Positions 55,679 through 64,000 of a stretch of DNA of 64,000 bases are shown one piece after another. Where the stretch lies: the NCBI GenBank assembly GCA_025370055.1, contig CP073041.1, positions 4,244,272 through 4,308,271 on the forward strand, given 5' to 3'. The DNA comes from Woronichinia naegeliana WA131. Lineage in GTDB: Bacteria > Cyanobacteriota > Cyanobacteriia > Cyanobacteriales > Microcystaceae. The notes beneath the pieces are model-generated. The model was given only the letters and a program-made list of their open reading frames with translations. It was not told the DNA's origin and made no database searches. Within the stretch, counting starts at the first letter, position 1, and every line of letters begins with the position of its first letter. Both the position numbers and the translations under genes were made by a program.

Positions 55679-56068
55679 ATGTCGTTAAGTCAGCCAGCAA
55701 TACAAGCTAATATCAACAAACTTGAAGCTGAGGCTAGAGATCATGAGAGCAAGGCAAAAGAATATAAGTCTCTAGCAAAAATGGCTGGATCTCGTGATCC
55801 TAGAGAAGCCAGCGCATATGAAAAAGCAGCAGGCAGTGAATTAAAAAAAGCTGAACAATGTAGAGAAGAAGCCGAATCGCTAAGAAAGCAACTTAAGCAA
55901 CGCGAAGAAAATCAAAGAGAAAAATCTCAGACCTGGAGCGAGAAAGCCGAGGTATCCTACTCATCCGCAGAAAGAGCAAAAGACGCGCGCGAAAAAGCAG
56001 AAAGAGAAGACGCGGAAAGAAGAGCGGCGGCAATTCAAGAAAATCTTCGTAATAGAAGTAGGGGTTAA
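55679..56068 (+). CDS. Charged coiled-coil protein of the chaperone operon
   Basis: A 129-residue, highly charged, almost wholly helical protein rich in Glu, Lys, Ala and Arg ('KLEAEARDHESKAKEYKSLA', 'EKAEREDAERRAAAIQENLR'), with heptad-like spacing along most of its length. No signal, no membrane segment, no known family. GAGG lies 8 bases before ATG 55679; an in-frame ATG at 55673 is also possible. It ends 7 bases before the VirD4-like gene, so translation is coupled. It is possibly an adaptor or scaffold. Confidence 0.65.
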   Translation: MSLSQPAIQANINKLEAEARDHESKAKEYKSLAKMAGSRDPREASAYEKAAGSELKKAEQCREEAESLRKQLKQREENQREKSQTWSEKAEVSYSSAERAKDAREKAEREDAERRAAAIQENLRNRSRG

Positions 56069-56075
56069 AATTTAT

Positions 56076-57815
56076 ATGATTGGAGGTTTATTGAAGGTAT
56101 TTTTTCAACTCGTCCAAATATTCTTGCAACTCACTGCTAAAATATTTCTAGTTTTACTCGATCTAACTCGTCTTTATCCTTTCCATTTCCTGGGAGGTTT
56201 CTTATTAGTTATAATTGCTCACTTTATCTGGGCTGGATTAACGTTGAGTCATCTTATTTTTATTTTTTGTGGTGGTGTTGTAATTGCAATACTTCTTAAA
56301 GCAAAAACTTTTCCTTTTTTGGGTAAAAATTCTGATAAAAAAAGAATTGGCTCTGGACAAGCTACAGCACGTTGGTCAGATGAAACCGATATGAAATCCT
56401 TAAATTTATTTGAGTCAGAAGGTCTTCTTTTAGGGAAAATTGCTAAAAGGAAAGGAATTATTTCATTTTCATCTAAGCAAAAAATACAGCCAGACTCAAC
56501 ATTACTCAGATTTAATCAAGATTTTAGTAGCTTTGAAGGTAATTTACTAACTGTTGCTCCCCCTGGTGCGGGAAAAGGCGTTGGAGTTGTTATTCCCAAT
56601 CTCTTAACCTACCCAGGATCAGTTATTGTTACTGATCCTAAAGGAGAAAATTATGCAGTAACAGCCCTCGCACGTCGGCGCATGGGACAAGGAGTATTCT
56701 GTTTAGATCCCTTTGAAATTTGTGACAAGAAAAATAGAGCAAAATTAAATCCATTGGATCTTTTAGATCCCAATGAAGATGACTTAATTGATGACGCAAG
56801 AACTTTGGCGGATTCTTTAATTTTAAGACCAAAAAGTGAGCAAGGCAATGATAAATACTTTAATGATGAAGCAGTTACTCTTCTGACAGGATTGATTCTG
56901 TATGTAGTTTGTGAATTGCCTGAAGAATCGAGACATTTAGGAGAGGTGAGAACACTGCTCACTTCCCCTGCTGATGAATTAGCTTTTATCCTTAATATGA
57001 TGGAAAGTTCCCCCTATGCTCATGGAATAATCGCCAGAACTGCATCTAGCTTTAAACAATTACCAGAAAACACTTCAGCCAGTGTCCTTTCCACCGTCAA
57101 AAGTAACACCGGATTTCTTGATTCTCCTAGAGTAGTTAAGTCTTTATCTAAGAGTAGTTTTGACATTAGAGATCTAAAAAAACGGGGTGATATTTCTATT
57201 TATTTAGTCTTGCCTACTGATAAATTATCATCCTATTCTCGCTTGCTTCGCTTATGGATAAGTACAGCCATTCGAGCCATTTTAAGCGTTCAAGGTAAGC
57301 CTAAATACCGAGTTTTATTTTTATTAGATGAAATGGCACAGTTAGGTCGTATGGACTCTCTGAGAGATGCCGTTTCAATTGTCAGAGGCTATGGAGCAAC
57401 TATCTGGACAATTCTTCAAGATCTATCCCAAATAAAAGCTCTTTATCCTAATGATGAATGGCAACCCTTTGTGTCGAGTAGTAAAGTTCAGCAGTATTTT
57501 GGTGTGGCTGATTTAGAAACGGCTAAATATGTTTCAGAAAAACTAGGGAAGAAAACTATTGAAGTAGAATCTATTAATGAAGGGCAAAGTCGAAATTATG
57601 GACAACATGGAGGTAATAGCACTAATCAAGGAATTACAAAAACGCAACAAGTTAGACCACTTCTTCATTCGGACGAAATCATGAGAATGAATCGTAACGA
57701 ACAAATAATTTTTATTCAAGGTCAAGACCCAATTTTGGCAAACAAGATAGAATATTTTAAAGAGGCCTATCTTCAGAAAATTGCTAACTCTAATCCTCAA
57801 CATAAATCCGTCTAA
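56076..57815 (+). CDS. VirD4/TraG-like type IV coupling ATPase
   Basis: A 579-residue membrane ATPase. Two N-terminal membrane helices (about 35-75) precede 'GSGQATARWSDETDMKSLNL'. Walker A APPGAGKGVG is at 161-170, then 'PGSVIVTDPKGENYAVTA' (the TraG DPKGE motif) and Walker B 'YRVLFLLDEMAQLGRMDSL'. 'VSIVRGYGATIWTILQDLSQ' is the sensor region. The C-terminal part is short. Such proteins form hexameric pumps that feed DNA or protein into a type IV channel. No relaxase or other type IV genes are in the window, so it is orphaned here and associated with chaperones instead. Confidence 0.88.
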   Translation: MIGGLLKVFFQLVQIFLQLTAKIFLVLLDLTRLYPFHFLGGFLLVIIAHFIWAGLTLSHLIFIFCGGVVIAILLKAKTFPFLGKNSDKKRIGSGQATARWSDETDMKSLNLFESEGLLLGKIAKRKGIISFSSKQKIQPDSTLLRFNQDFSSFEGNLLTVAPPGAGKGVGVVIPNLLTYPGSVIVTDPKGENYAVTALARRRMGQGVFCLDPFEICDKKNRAKLNPLDLLDPNEDDLIDDARTLADSLILRPKSEQGNDKYFNDEAVTLLTGLILYVVCELPEESRHLGEVRTLLTSPADELAFILNMMESSPYAHGIIARTASSFKQLPENTSASVLSTVKSNTGFLDSPRVVKSLSKSSFDIRDLKKRGDISIYLVLPTDKLSSYSRLLRLWISTAIRAILSVQGKPKYRVLFLLDEMAQLGRMDSLRDAVSIVRGYGATIWTILQDLSQIKALYPNDEWQPFVSSSKVQQYFGVADLETAKYVSEKLGKKTIEVESINEGQSRNYGQHGGNSTNQGITKTQQVRPLLHSDEIMRMNRNEQIIFIQGQDPILANKIEYFKEAYLQKIANSNPQHKSV

Positions 57816-58239
57816 TCGTTTTTTATCAATATAATTAGCGATCGCCGTTTTCTATCCTGTTTTAAAGGGAAATCATCAGAAATCGTTTTTAGAATTAGAT
57901 AAGACGCGATCGCTTTTAAAAATAAGAGAATGGAGAAGCGATCGCTGTTTTAGGGATGTGGGAGGTGCGATCATTCTTTGAGAATTTGAGGGGTGATCGC
58001 TGTCTCCTTGTTGGTAAAAGTTTAAAACTGCAATCACCCCTTACCCAGTAACAAAAAGTGATCCTGTTTGCGATGCAGAATGTAGAGTGAAGGGGCAATC
58101 ATTGAAGAGATTGGAATGGCGATCCAGCTTATGCACTTCATTTTTTAATTGGCGCATTAATGAAATGTAACGCATCTTTTTATATTTATTACATTAATAA
58201 TTTGTTGGGTGTTTTTTAATGATAATATATCCCAAAAAA
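57816..58239. repeat. HIP1-rich spacer
   Basis: A 424-bp region without a gene, packed with HIP1 sites and near-copies (at about 57839, 57906, 57938 and several single-base variants such as GTGATCGC and GTGCGATC). The stretch 57838-57885 (GCGATCGCCGTTTTCTATCC, then TGTTTTAAAGG) recurs at 60972-61011 and 61944-61991. Confidence 0.55.
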
Positions 58240-58770
58240 CTATTTTAATACTGTTGCTAAAATCAAATTTAACGCTGAGAAAACGGTACCAATTACAAAA
58301 AAGTTTCCAGCTAATATTAATTGTCTCGCTTTCCAATCATTTAAACGAGCTAGAGTTTCAATATCCTTCTCATACTTGTCAACAAACCACAATTTGTACT
58401 CATCGGATGTTAACTCAAGAAATTTCTCCACCTGTTCATTAGGAGAAATAATCGAATCTTCCCCACCTCGTTTTTTCAAAATTCCTACTAAACTAATAAT
58501 CGCTGAAACAACCAATAAAACCAAACTTAAAACATTCATAACAGAACAACTATAACAAGGCAATGAATCCTGTATAATCACCTGCTGATCGGGTAAATCT
58601 CCCGCAAACTTGATTAATGCTGCACTAAAACCCGCCAGCGCACTCAATTGAGTATTGAGAAGATTAACACGACTATCAAGAGTATTGATAGATTCTTTGG
58701 CATTTGTAAAAATAAGCTCTATGATTTGAGAATAGCTATTTGGAAGAGGATCATCATTCATGCCAGACAT
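58240..58770 (-). CDS. Three-TM hypothetical protein
   Basis: A 176-residue protein. A hydrophilic start ('MSGMNDDPLPNSYSQIIELI') leads to helices at about 43-60, 79-98 ('VLSLVLLVVSAIISLVGIL') and 150-176 ('LILAGNFFVIGTVFSALNLI'). Charged loops lie between them. It recalls small SLATT/2TM-type membrane proteins linked to nucleotide-signal defence, but the match is only by shape. Two starts are possible (58770 and 58761). Both overlap the start of the divergent gene at 58760. Confidence 0.6.
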   Translation of the reverse strand: MSGMNDDPLPNSYSQIIELIFTNAKESINTLDSRVNLLNTQLSALAGFSAALIKFAGDLPDQQVIIQDSLPCYSCSVMNVLSLVLLVVSAIISLVGILKKRGGEDSIISPNEQVEKFLELTSDEYKLWFVDKYEKDIETLARLNDWKARQLILAGNFFVIGTVFSALNLILATVLK

Positions 58771-59254
58771 AAGTAACTCGGAAACAACTTTTCAAAATAA
58801 TACCGAATCTCAGGATAGTAAACCACAACGCCCCAAAAAGCCCGAACTGTATTTCTTGAAAACCTATCCCTTTCGCTATGATAGCTCGCACCACCATCCC
58901 CAGGAACAAGATTATTGGAATGAAACCGTTGAAATCGAAACTTCTCAAGGTCAAACCCTAACCATCACCGCCTATTTACTACGAGTTTATCCTACGACCT
59001 TTAATGAATATGATGCCTATATGGACATCCCCTATTGCTCATTATCTGATATTACTGGCCCCGTCAAATCCCCTGATATTAAAACCGCCAAATCTCCCCG
59101 TTTAGAAAAAATTTGGAAAGTTGTTGCAGGCCCTCAAGAATCAACCATTAACGGTTATTTTCGCGGTGACTATACCAACAATAACCCCCCTGCTTGGATA
59201 TTCGGACTTCGCTTATTAAGTCAAGAACAATCTAGGGCGATCGCCGCTTCGTAG
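58760..59254 (+). CDS. Conserved hypothetical protein
   Basis: A 164-residue soluble protein with a polar N-terminal 35 residues, then beta-type segments ('VEIETSQGQTLTITAYLLRV', 'DAYMDIPYCSLSDITGPVKS', 'WKVVAGPQESTINGYFRGDY'). No family recognised. It is divergent from the previous gene with overlapping start codons. The last codons contain a HIP1-like gcgatcgc. Confidence 0.55.
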   Translation: MPDISNSETTFQNNTESQDSKPQRPKKPELYFLKTYPFRYDSSHHHPQEQDYWNETVEIETSQGQTLTITAYLLRVYPTTFNEYDAYMDIPYCSLSDITGPVKSPDIKTAKSPRLEKIWKVVAGPQESTINGYFRGDYTNNNPPAWIFGLRLLSQEQSRAIAAS

Positions 59255-59492
59255 GTTGGCTTGAAAAAAGGGAACTAAACTAATAACTTTGAGGTTGAAA
59301 ATTTTCAGGAGTATCCAGTTCAAAAACTTGGTCGTGAATACGAGCAACATAAAATCCTTCTTGCCAAGTTTTTTCTCGTAAATCGGGAGACATATTAACC
59401 GCCGCTAAAATGCCATAGAGTTGTTTATTCTGATGTACAGGGCAGAAAAATCGAAAACGTTGCAGGATGCTTTTAAGTTGAGTAATCGAGTC

Positions 59493-60638
59493 CTAAGTAC
59501 AGGACAAAAGGCTTGAAAAGTATACGAGAAAGGGGTTTCATGGAAGATGAACGTAATGTAAGAAAACCCATGAACCAATATAACGCATTGAAACAAGCCC
59601 TAAAACCCCATTTGGGATGGCATGGTGCCAGACTCTCCTTCCTAGCCTTGTTCTTACTCGCCCTCCTCAAAGTGAAAACGGTTAACCTTAAAGAATTGGC
59701 TCTGGGTTTTGAAGGTCGGGCATTGGTGGATTCTCATTACAAACGCTTACAACGCTTTTTCTCAGGATTTGAGCTGGATTACCATCACATTGCCCGTATT
59801 GTAGTCAGTTGGCTGGATATCCCTCAACCTTGGGTATTAAGTATTGACCGCACAACCTGGGAGTTTGGCAGTCATGGTTATAATATCCTCACTGTCGGCA
59901 TTGTCCATGAAGGAGTAGCCATTCCCATCTTGTGGTGGATGCTTAGCAAGAAAAAGGGCAATTCTAACAGTGATGAACGAATGCGTTTTATCGAGGAGAT
60001 GCTCAAGATTTTTCCCACCGCCCTGATTCGTTGTTTATGTGGCGACCGTGAGTTTATTGGTCAGGCTTGGCTTCGCTATCTTCTGCTCGAACCGCTACTG
60101 GCTTTCTGTCTGAGAATTCGGGCTACGGACAAGATTGAGCACAATGGCAAGCTTTTGGCCGCCAAAGTCATTTTTGCCCATCTTGCAAAAGAGTGAATCT
60201 CAACGTCTTCAAGGGAGTTGTCGGGTTTGGGGATATCCTGTTTCTGTAGAGGCTCTTCGCTTGCCTGATAATTCTCTACTCATCGTCATTGGACATCCCG
60301 ATTCCCAAGGTCTTATTCACGATTATGCCCTGCGTTGGGGCATTGAAACCCTTTTTGGCATCTTTAAGACTCGTGGCTTTTGCTTGGAATCTACTCACTT
60401 TACTGACCCCAAGCGTCTTCGTAAGCTTTTGGCTTTACTGACTTTAGCTTTGGCTTGGTCTCTCAAAACTGGTCTAGCAATTCATCATCTTCATCCCATT
60501 CCCCTCAAGAAACATGGTCGCCTAGCGCAGAGTCTTTTTCGTCTTGGTTTTGACCATCTTCGTCATCTTGTTCTTAATCCTTCTCTACCCAATTTTTCTC
60601 TTTTTCTCGACTCCCTACATTTTTTGTCCTGTACTTAG
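59493..60638 (+). mobile_element. IS4-superfamily insertion sequence with 9-bp duplicate
   Basis: A 1146-bp element with inverted ends CTAAGTACAGGACAAAA, flanked by perfect 9-bp duplicates aatcgagtc at 59484-59492 and 60639-60647. The transposase stop codon falls inside the right terminal repeat. Confidence 0.88.
59513..60638 (+). pseudogene. IS4-superfamily transposase, one frameshift
   Basis: The first frame (59513-60196, 227 residues) holds 'WVLSIDRTTWEFGSHGYNIL' (first Asp) and 'IRCLCGDREFIGQAWLRYLL' (second Asp). The frame is lost near 60190 in TTGCAAAAGAGTGA, and the next one carries 'GIETLFGIFKTRGFCLESTH' after 'HDYALRW', the Y-R-E-K box of IS4 elements. Repaired, the protein is about 370 residues. 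The 9-bp duplicate points to an IS10-like subgroup, but I cannot fix it. Confidence 0.8.
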
Positions 60639-61010
60639 AATCGAGTCTTCTACAGGATGATTTTTGACATCTACAATGTAGGCGGCATTAATGGGAGCGT
60701 TAGCATAAGCAAGGACATCAATTCTCATCTGTTCTTCACCGTTTCTGCATATCCTTACACTCGGACAGATTACTTTTATTCCAAATTGTTCGCGGAGAAC
60801 CGTTTCCATTGAGGGTAGAGCTAATCCTTCAGTAAAGCCACCAAATTTAGCCCCAAATCTGCTAATTTGTCTTTCTGATTCGGCTAAGATTTGCCATACG
60901 TCTTCGGAGCTGGTTGCCATAGATGATTTTTCTCCTTGATTTCACCTAATCACTATTTTATCGGATTTTAAGTGATCGGCGTTTGCTATCCCGTTTTAAA
61001 GAGCGATCGC

Positions 61011-61075
61011 ATTTTCAATTTAAAACTATCAACTATTCACTATCAACTATCAATTAATCGGCGATCGCGTTTTGA
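61011..61075. repeat. HIP1-bordered AT-rich repeat, copy 1
   Basis: ATTTTCAATTTAAAACTATC and then ACTATTCACTATCAACTATC, followed by AATTAATCGGCGATCGC. It matches the arrays at 61805-61942 downstream of the nuclease-like gene, so the gene is bracketed by the same repeat. The region 60921-61141 holds no gene. Confidence 0.6.
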
Positions 61076-61141
61076 GTTTAGACTTAGGAGGCGATCGCTT
61101 AAAATTCGATAAAATAGTGATTGACAAATTTGAGAGAGATT

Positions 61142-61783
61142 ATGGCAACTACAGCAGAAGACGTATGGCAACTGTTAGCTGAATTAACAACGGCTCAAAA
61201 AGAGACCGACCGACAACTGAGGGAAACCAACCTACAACTCAAGGAAACCAGCCTACAACAGCAGGAGACTGACCGACAACTCAAGGAACAACAGAAAGAA
61301 AGCAAGAGACGGGAAAAGAAGACCGATCAGCAACTCAAAGAATTGGGTAAACAGATTGGGGGACTTGGAGCGAAATTTGGCAGCTTTACCGAAGGTTTAG
61401 CCCTGCCTTCCATGACCACCATTCTGGAACAACAATTCGGAATGGAAACTATTAGTCCTAGTGTACGAGTTAGCAAAAATGGACAACATATAGAAATTGA
61501 TGTCCTTGCCTATGCTAATGGCAATCTGAATACTGCCTATGTTGTCGAGGTTAAAAGTCATGCAAGAGAAGAATCTATTGCTCAATTAAAAAGTATTTTG
61601 CAACGTTTTCGTAGCTTTTTTCCTGAACACAAAGATAAACAACTCTATGGCATTTTAGCGGCGGTTGATTTGTCCAATGGATTACGCGAAAAAATTCTAC
61701 AAGAAGGATTGTATGTAGCCCGTATTCATGACCAAGTTTTTGAACTTGATATTCCCGATAATTTCCAACCTAAAACTTATTAA
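61142..61783 (+). CDS. Coiled-coil plus PD-(D/E)XK nuclease-like protein (DUF3782-like)
   Basis: A 213-residue protein starting 'MATTAEDVWQLLAELTTAQK' (ATG 61142, with GAGAG upstream). Residues 17-75 are a repetitive coiled coil of seven-residue units ('TDRQLRETNLQLKETSLQQQ'). The C-terminal domain has 'FGSFTEGLALPSMTTILEQQ', 'IEIDVLAYANGNLNTAYVVE' with VKS next (the D...EVK nuclease signature) and 'ILAAVDLSNGLREKILQEGL'. The class is very common in cyanobacteria, with an unknown role. It has an interrupted paralogue next door in the opposite orientation. Confidence 0.8.
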   Translation: MATTAEDVWQLLAELTTAQKETDRQLRETNLQLKETSLQQQETDRQLKEQQKESKRREKKTDQQLKELGKQIGGLGAKFGSFTEGLALPSMTTILEQQFGMETISPSVRVSKNGQHIEIDVLAYANGNLNTAYVVEVKSHAREESIAQLKSILQRFRSFFPEHKDKQLYGILAAVDLSNGLREKILQEGLYVARIHDQVFELDIPDNFQPKTY

Positions 61784-61804
61784 AATATTTTAGGTGATTG
61801 CATT

Positions 61805-61942
61805 TTCAATGGATAATTGACAATGGATAATTATCAACTATTCACTATCAACTATCAATTAAGAGGCGATCGCGTTTTCAATGAATAATGGACAATTGAC
61901 AATGGATAATTATCAACTATTCATTATCAACTATCAATTAAT
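61805..61942. repeat. HIP1-bordered AT-rich repeats, copies 2 and 3
   Basis: Two direct copies of a unit reading GGATAATTGACAATGGATAA, TTATCAACTATTCA and CTATCAACTATCAATTAA, each bordered by GCGATCGCG. Sub-repeats ACAATGGATAAT and TATCAACTA occur inside. It lies between the nuclease-like gene and the cruP stop. Confidence 0.65.
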
Positions 61943-61968
61943 CAGCGATCGCGGTTTTCCATCCTATT

Positions 61969-63534
61969 TTAAAGGCGATCATCAGGCATCGTTTCTTGAT
62001 GGTAATCTTGACCGGCTCCATATTGCCAAGCGTCTCGCCAACGATGATAACGATATTTCTGCTCAGTAGAGAGAGATTGGGTTAACGGTTCCAGGGATCG
62101 CGCTAGGGGATAAAGACCACTGTAGGCGGCCAGATTGCCATAGTGCTGAAGCCAATCGAGAAGAGGATAAAGTCCGATCTGGGATAGAATTGGCAAAACC
62201 TTAAGGGGATTAACCAAAGGCAAGGTTTTCGTTAAAGCGGAAAACTGGATCACATCTTGTAAAAAGGGTCTTAATACTGGGTCGCCTTGCTGATCCATGA
62301 CCTTAAAAACCGCACTCATTAAGTCATTAATTTGTTGAGGGTTAACCTTTTGGTTCAGTCCCACACTCATGGTTTTTTGAAAAAGCCAGGTCACAGCAAT
62401 ATTGGGTTGATAGGGTTGCAGTAAAGCTAGATTAGATTGCTCTAATTGATCGCTGCTTAAGGCTTCACTAATCCCTTGAGTTAAACGTTGTAAATGCCGC
62501 ACCATCGCTCCAAAACCGCCAAAGCTAATGGGAGATTGACCGCCCGCACTGTCGCCGATCGCTAACAGTCTTGACCAGGGCATTTGCAGAGGACTTTGAC
62601 GATAGGCAGGGAAAAAGCCAAAGAGAAAACGCTGAAATTGTAGTTGTGTCAGTTCACAGTTTTGGTAAGTCGGTAAAAGCCGCAGATATTCCGTCATCAG
62701 GAACTCTAAACTAAAGCGATCGCATTGGGCATCCAGATAGGTAAAAAGATAAGTGGTGCGGCCATCACGAGCTGGAAACGCTTCCCAAAAATATTGGCAT
62801 TGATGCAAAATTGGAGTGATAGTAGCGATCAAGTCTCCCGTTTGATTATGATCAAAACCCTGGGCACAGCTACCCACCACCAGACAAATACCATCCGGTT
62901 TCGCGCCCTGTCTAACCTGTTGCACAATGGGCGAAAAATGACCCATTGCATCGATCAGTAAACGGCAATTGAAGGTTTGTTCTCCGACCTGTAATTTGAC
63001 ACCTGAATCGCCAATTTCGGCTCTTTGAAAAGCGGTTTTTTCTAAGAGAATACCTCCTGCTTCTAGAAATTTTTGTTTCAGAGTTGCTAATAGATAAACC
63101 GGATCAATGCCAATATTGAGAATATCCTTGACCCAAAGTTCATAACCTTGATAAAAACTGAGACGGGCCGGATTGTATTCTGTGGCGATCGCCGTTGCCA
63201 ATTCCGATTCTGTCAACAAATCTAAGTCCAGAAAAACCTGCAATTCTTGACGAGAAATATTCCATTCCTGCTTTCTTCCCTGGAGCTTACCCTGTTCCAA
63301 TAAGACCACTCGCCATCCCTGGCTTTGCAAGGCTGCCCCTAGAAAAATGCCCAAAGTTCCCCCCGCGATCGCCACATCAAAGCTAACTTCCCCTAAACTT
63401 TCTGTGAGGGGATAAATTACCCTAGGAGGCGGAACCGCATTGCACCGCAATTGTAACCAACGTTGATCAACGCGACGCAGATTTTCGAGGGGATTACCCG
63501 CCGTTTGAGAAAGCAAGTTAACCAGGCTTGTCAT
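61969..63534 (-). CDS. cruP: CruP-type lycopene-cyclase paralogue (FAD-dependent)
   Basis: A 521-residue flavoprotein. The FAD-binding Rossmann motif 'VAIAGGTLGIFLGAAL' lies near residue 55. Blocks typical of CruA/CruP follow: 'GRKQEWNISRQELQVFLDLD', 'GIDPVYLLATLKQKFLEAGG', 'LIDAMGHFSPIVQQVRQG' and 'GDSAGGQSPISFGGFGAMVR'. The wording is closer to CruP (as in plant plastid homologues) than to CruA. CruP limits oxidative stress and carotenoid damage rather than acting as the main cyclase. ATG 63534 is chosen; a GTG at 63549 would add five residues. Its 3' end overlaps a HIP1 repeat unit. Confidence 0.78.
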   Translation of the reverse strand: MTSLVNLLSQTAGNPLENLRRVDQRWLQLRCNAVPPPRVIYPLTESLGEVSFDVAIAGGTLGIFLGAALQSQGWRVVLLEQGKLQGRKQEWNISRQELQVFLDLDLLTESELATAIATEYNPARLSFYQGYELWVKDILNIGIDPVYLLATLKQKFLEAGGILLEKTAFQRAEIGDSGVKLQVGEQTFNCRLLIDAMGHFSPIVQQVRQGAKPDGICLVVGSCAQGFDHNQTGDLIATITPILHQCQYFWEAFPARDGRTTYLFTYLDAQCDRFSLEFLMTEYLRLLPTYQNCELTQLQFQRFLFGFFPAYRQSPLQMPWSRLLAIGDSAGGQSPISFGGFGAMVRHLQRLTQGISEALSSDQLEQSNLALLQPYQPNIAVTWLFQKTMSVGLNQKVNPQQINDLMSAVFKVMDQQGDPVLRPFLQDVIQFSALTKTLPLVNPLKVLPILSQIGLYPLLDWLQHYGNLAAYSGLYPLARSLEPLTQSLSTEQKYRYHRWRDAWQYGAGQDYHQETMPDDRL

Positions 63535-63552
63535 GGGTTTCGTGGCCACAGT

Positions 63553-64000
<448 letters not shown>

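Larger units (their letters stand above)
59280..60920 (-). pseudogene. PD-(D/E)XK-like nuclease gene, interrupted by an IS
   Basis: A minus-strand gene starting 'MATSSEDVWQILAESERQIS' at 60920. It has the 'FGAKFGGFTEGLALPSM' block and the nuclease motif 'IDVLAYANAPINAAYIVDVK' (Asp ... Asp-Val-Lys). It is cut by the IS at 59493-60638. After removal of the IS and one duplicate, the frame continues 'SITQLKSILQRFRFFCPVHQ' to the stop at 59280 with 'VARIHDQVFELDTPENFQPQ'. It is a paralogue of the intact gene at 61142, without that gene's coiled coil. The insertion looks recent since the frame is otherwise kept. Confidence 0.8.

Noticed and set aside
56076..57815. Conjugative or integrative element around the VirD4-like gene
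   Set aside because: No relaxase, integrase, VirB4/VirB6 or attachment-site repeats were seen on either side. The neighbours are chaperones and hypotheticals.

Overview
The window is cyanobacterial. It carries psaA and psaB, a SasA-type circadian kinase, a CruP-type lycopene-cyclase paralogue, a GH57 branching enzyme, DUF3782/Uma2-type genes and very many HIP1 palindromes (GCGATCGC). The low-to-middling GC and heavy load of broken insertion sequences suggest a unicellular or colonial Chroococcales genome (Microcystis, Crocosphaera or Woronichinia-like). The genus is inference. No tRNA, rRNA or CRISPR array was seen.

Layout. 1-2149: minus-strand housekeeping set (AI-2E transporter, UPF0104 membrane protein, queF). 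2254-14397: an insertion-sequence nest with IS630, an IS1634-like remnant, three damaged copies of one IS5/IS1182-type element, an IS701-like element interrupted by a Tn5-like IS4 element, an ISKra4 fragment, an ISAs1 element, three small MITE-like elements, and scraps of host genes (a DegT/DnrJ aminotransferase is recognisable). 14496-28817: conserved core (GST, fbp, sasA, GH57 branching enzyme, two exported proteins, psaA, psaB, Uma2). 29098-34666: a three-gene operon of two large dynamin-like GTPases around a two-TM protein. 34799-38193: two tandem copies of the IS5-type element sharing one AATT target duplication. 38302-47919: accessory genes (DUF433/DUF5615 toxin-antitoxin, Uma2, a toxin-type deaminase with a neighbour of unknown function, MarC, DUF1622, DUF202, pentapeptide protein, a radical-SAM sulfatase maturase and its probable arylsulfatase substrate). 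48817-57815: a STAND/NB-ARC ATPase divergent from a six-gene operon: GrpE, two lid-less Hsp70s, a membrane-anchored J-domain/TPR protein, a charged coiled-coil protein and a VirD4/TraG-like ATPase. 58240-61783: small hypotheticals and two paralogous nuclease-like genes, one interrupted by an IS4-type element. 61969-64000: cruP and the 3' part of leuB.

The two most interesting loci are the chaperone-VirD4 operon and the dynamin-like trio. Neither matches a named system I can recall in exactly this form. Both look like candidate conflict or membrane-surveillance systems, but that function is inferred only from architecture and context. The mobile elements give unusually readable history: exact target duplications, TIR-matched MITEs, and poly-A length differences that break the transposase in a different way in different copies.
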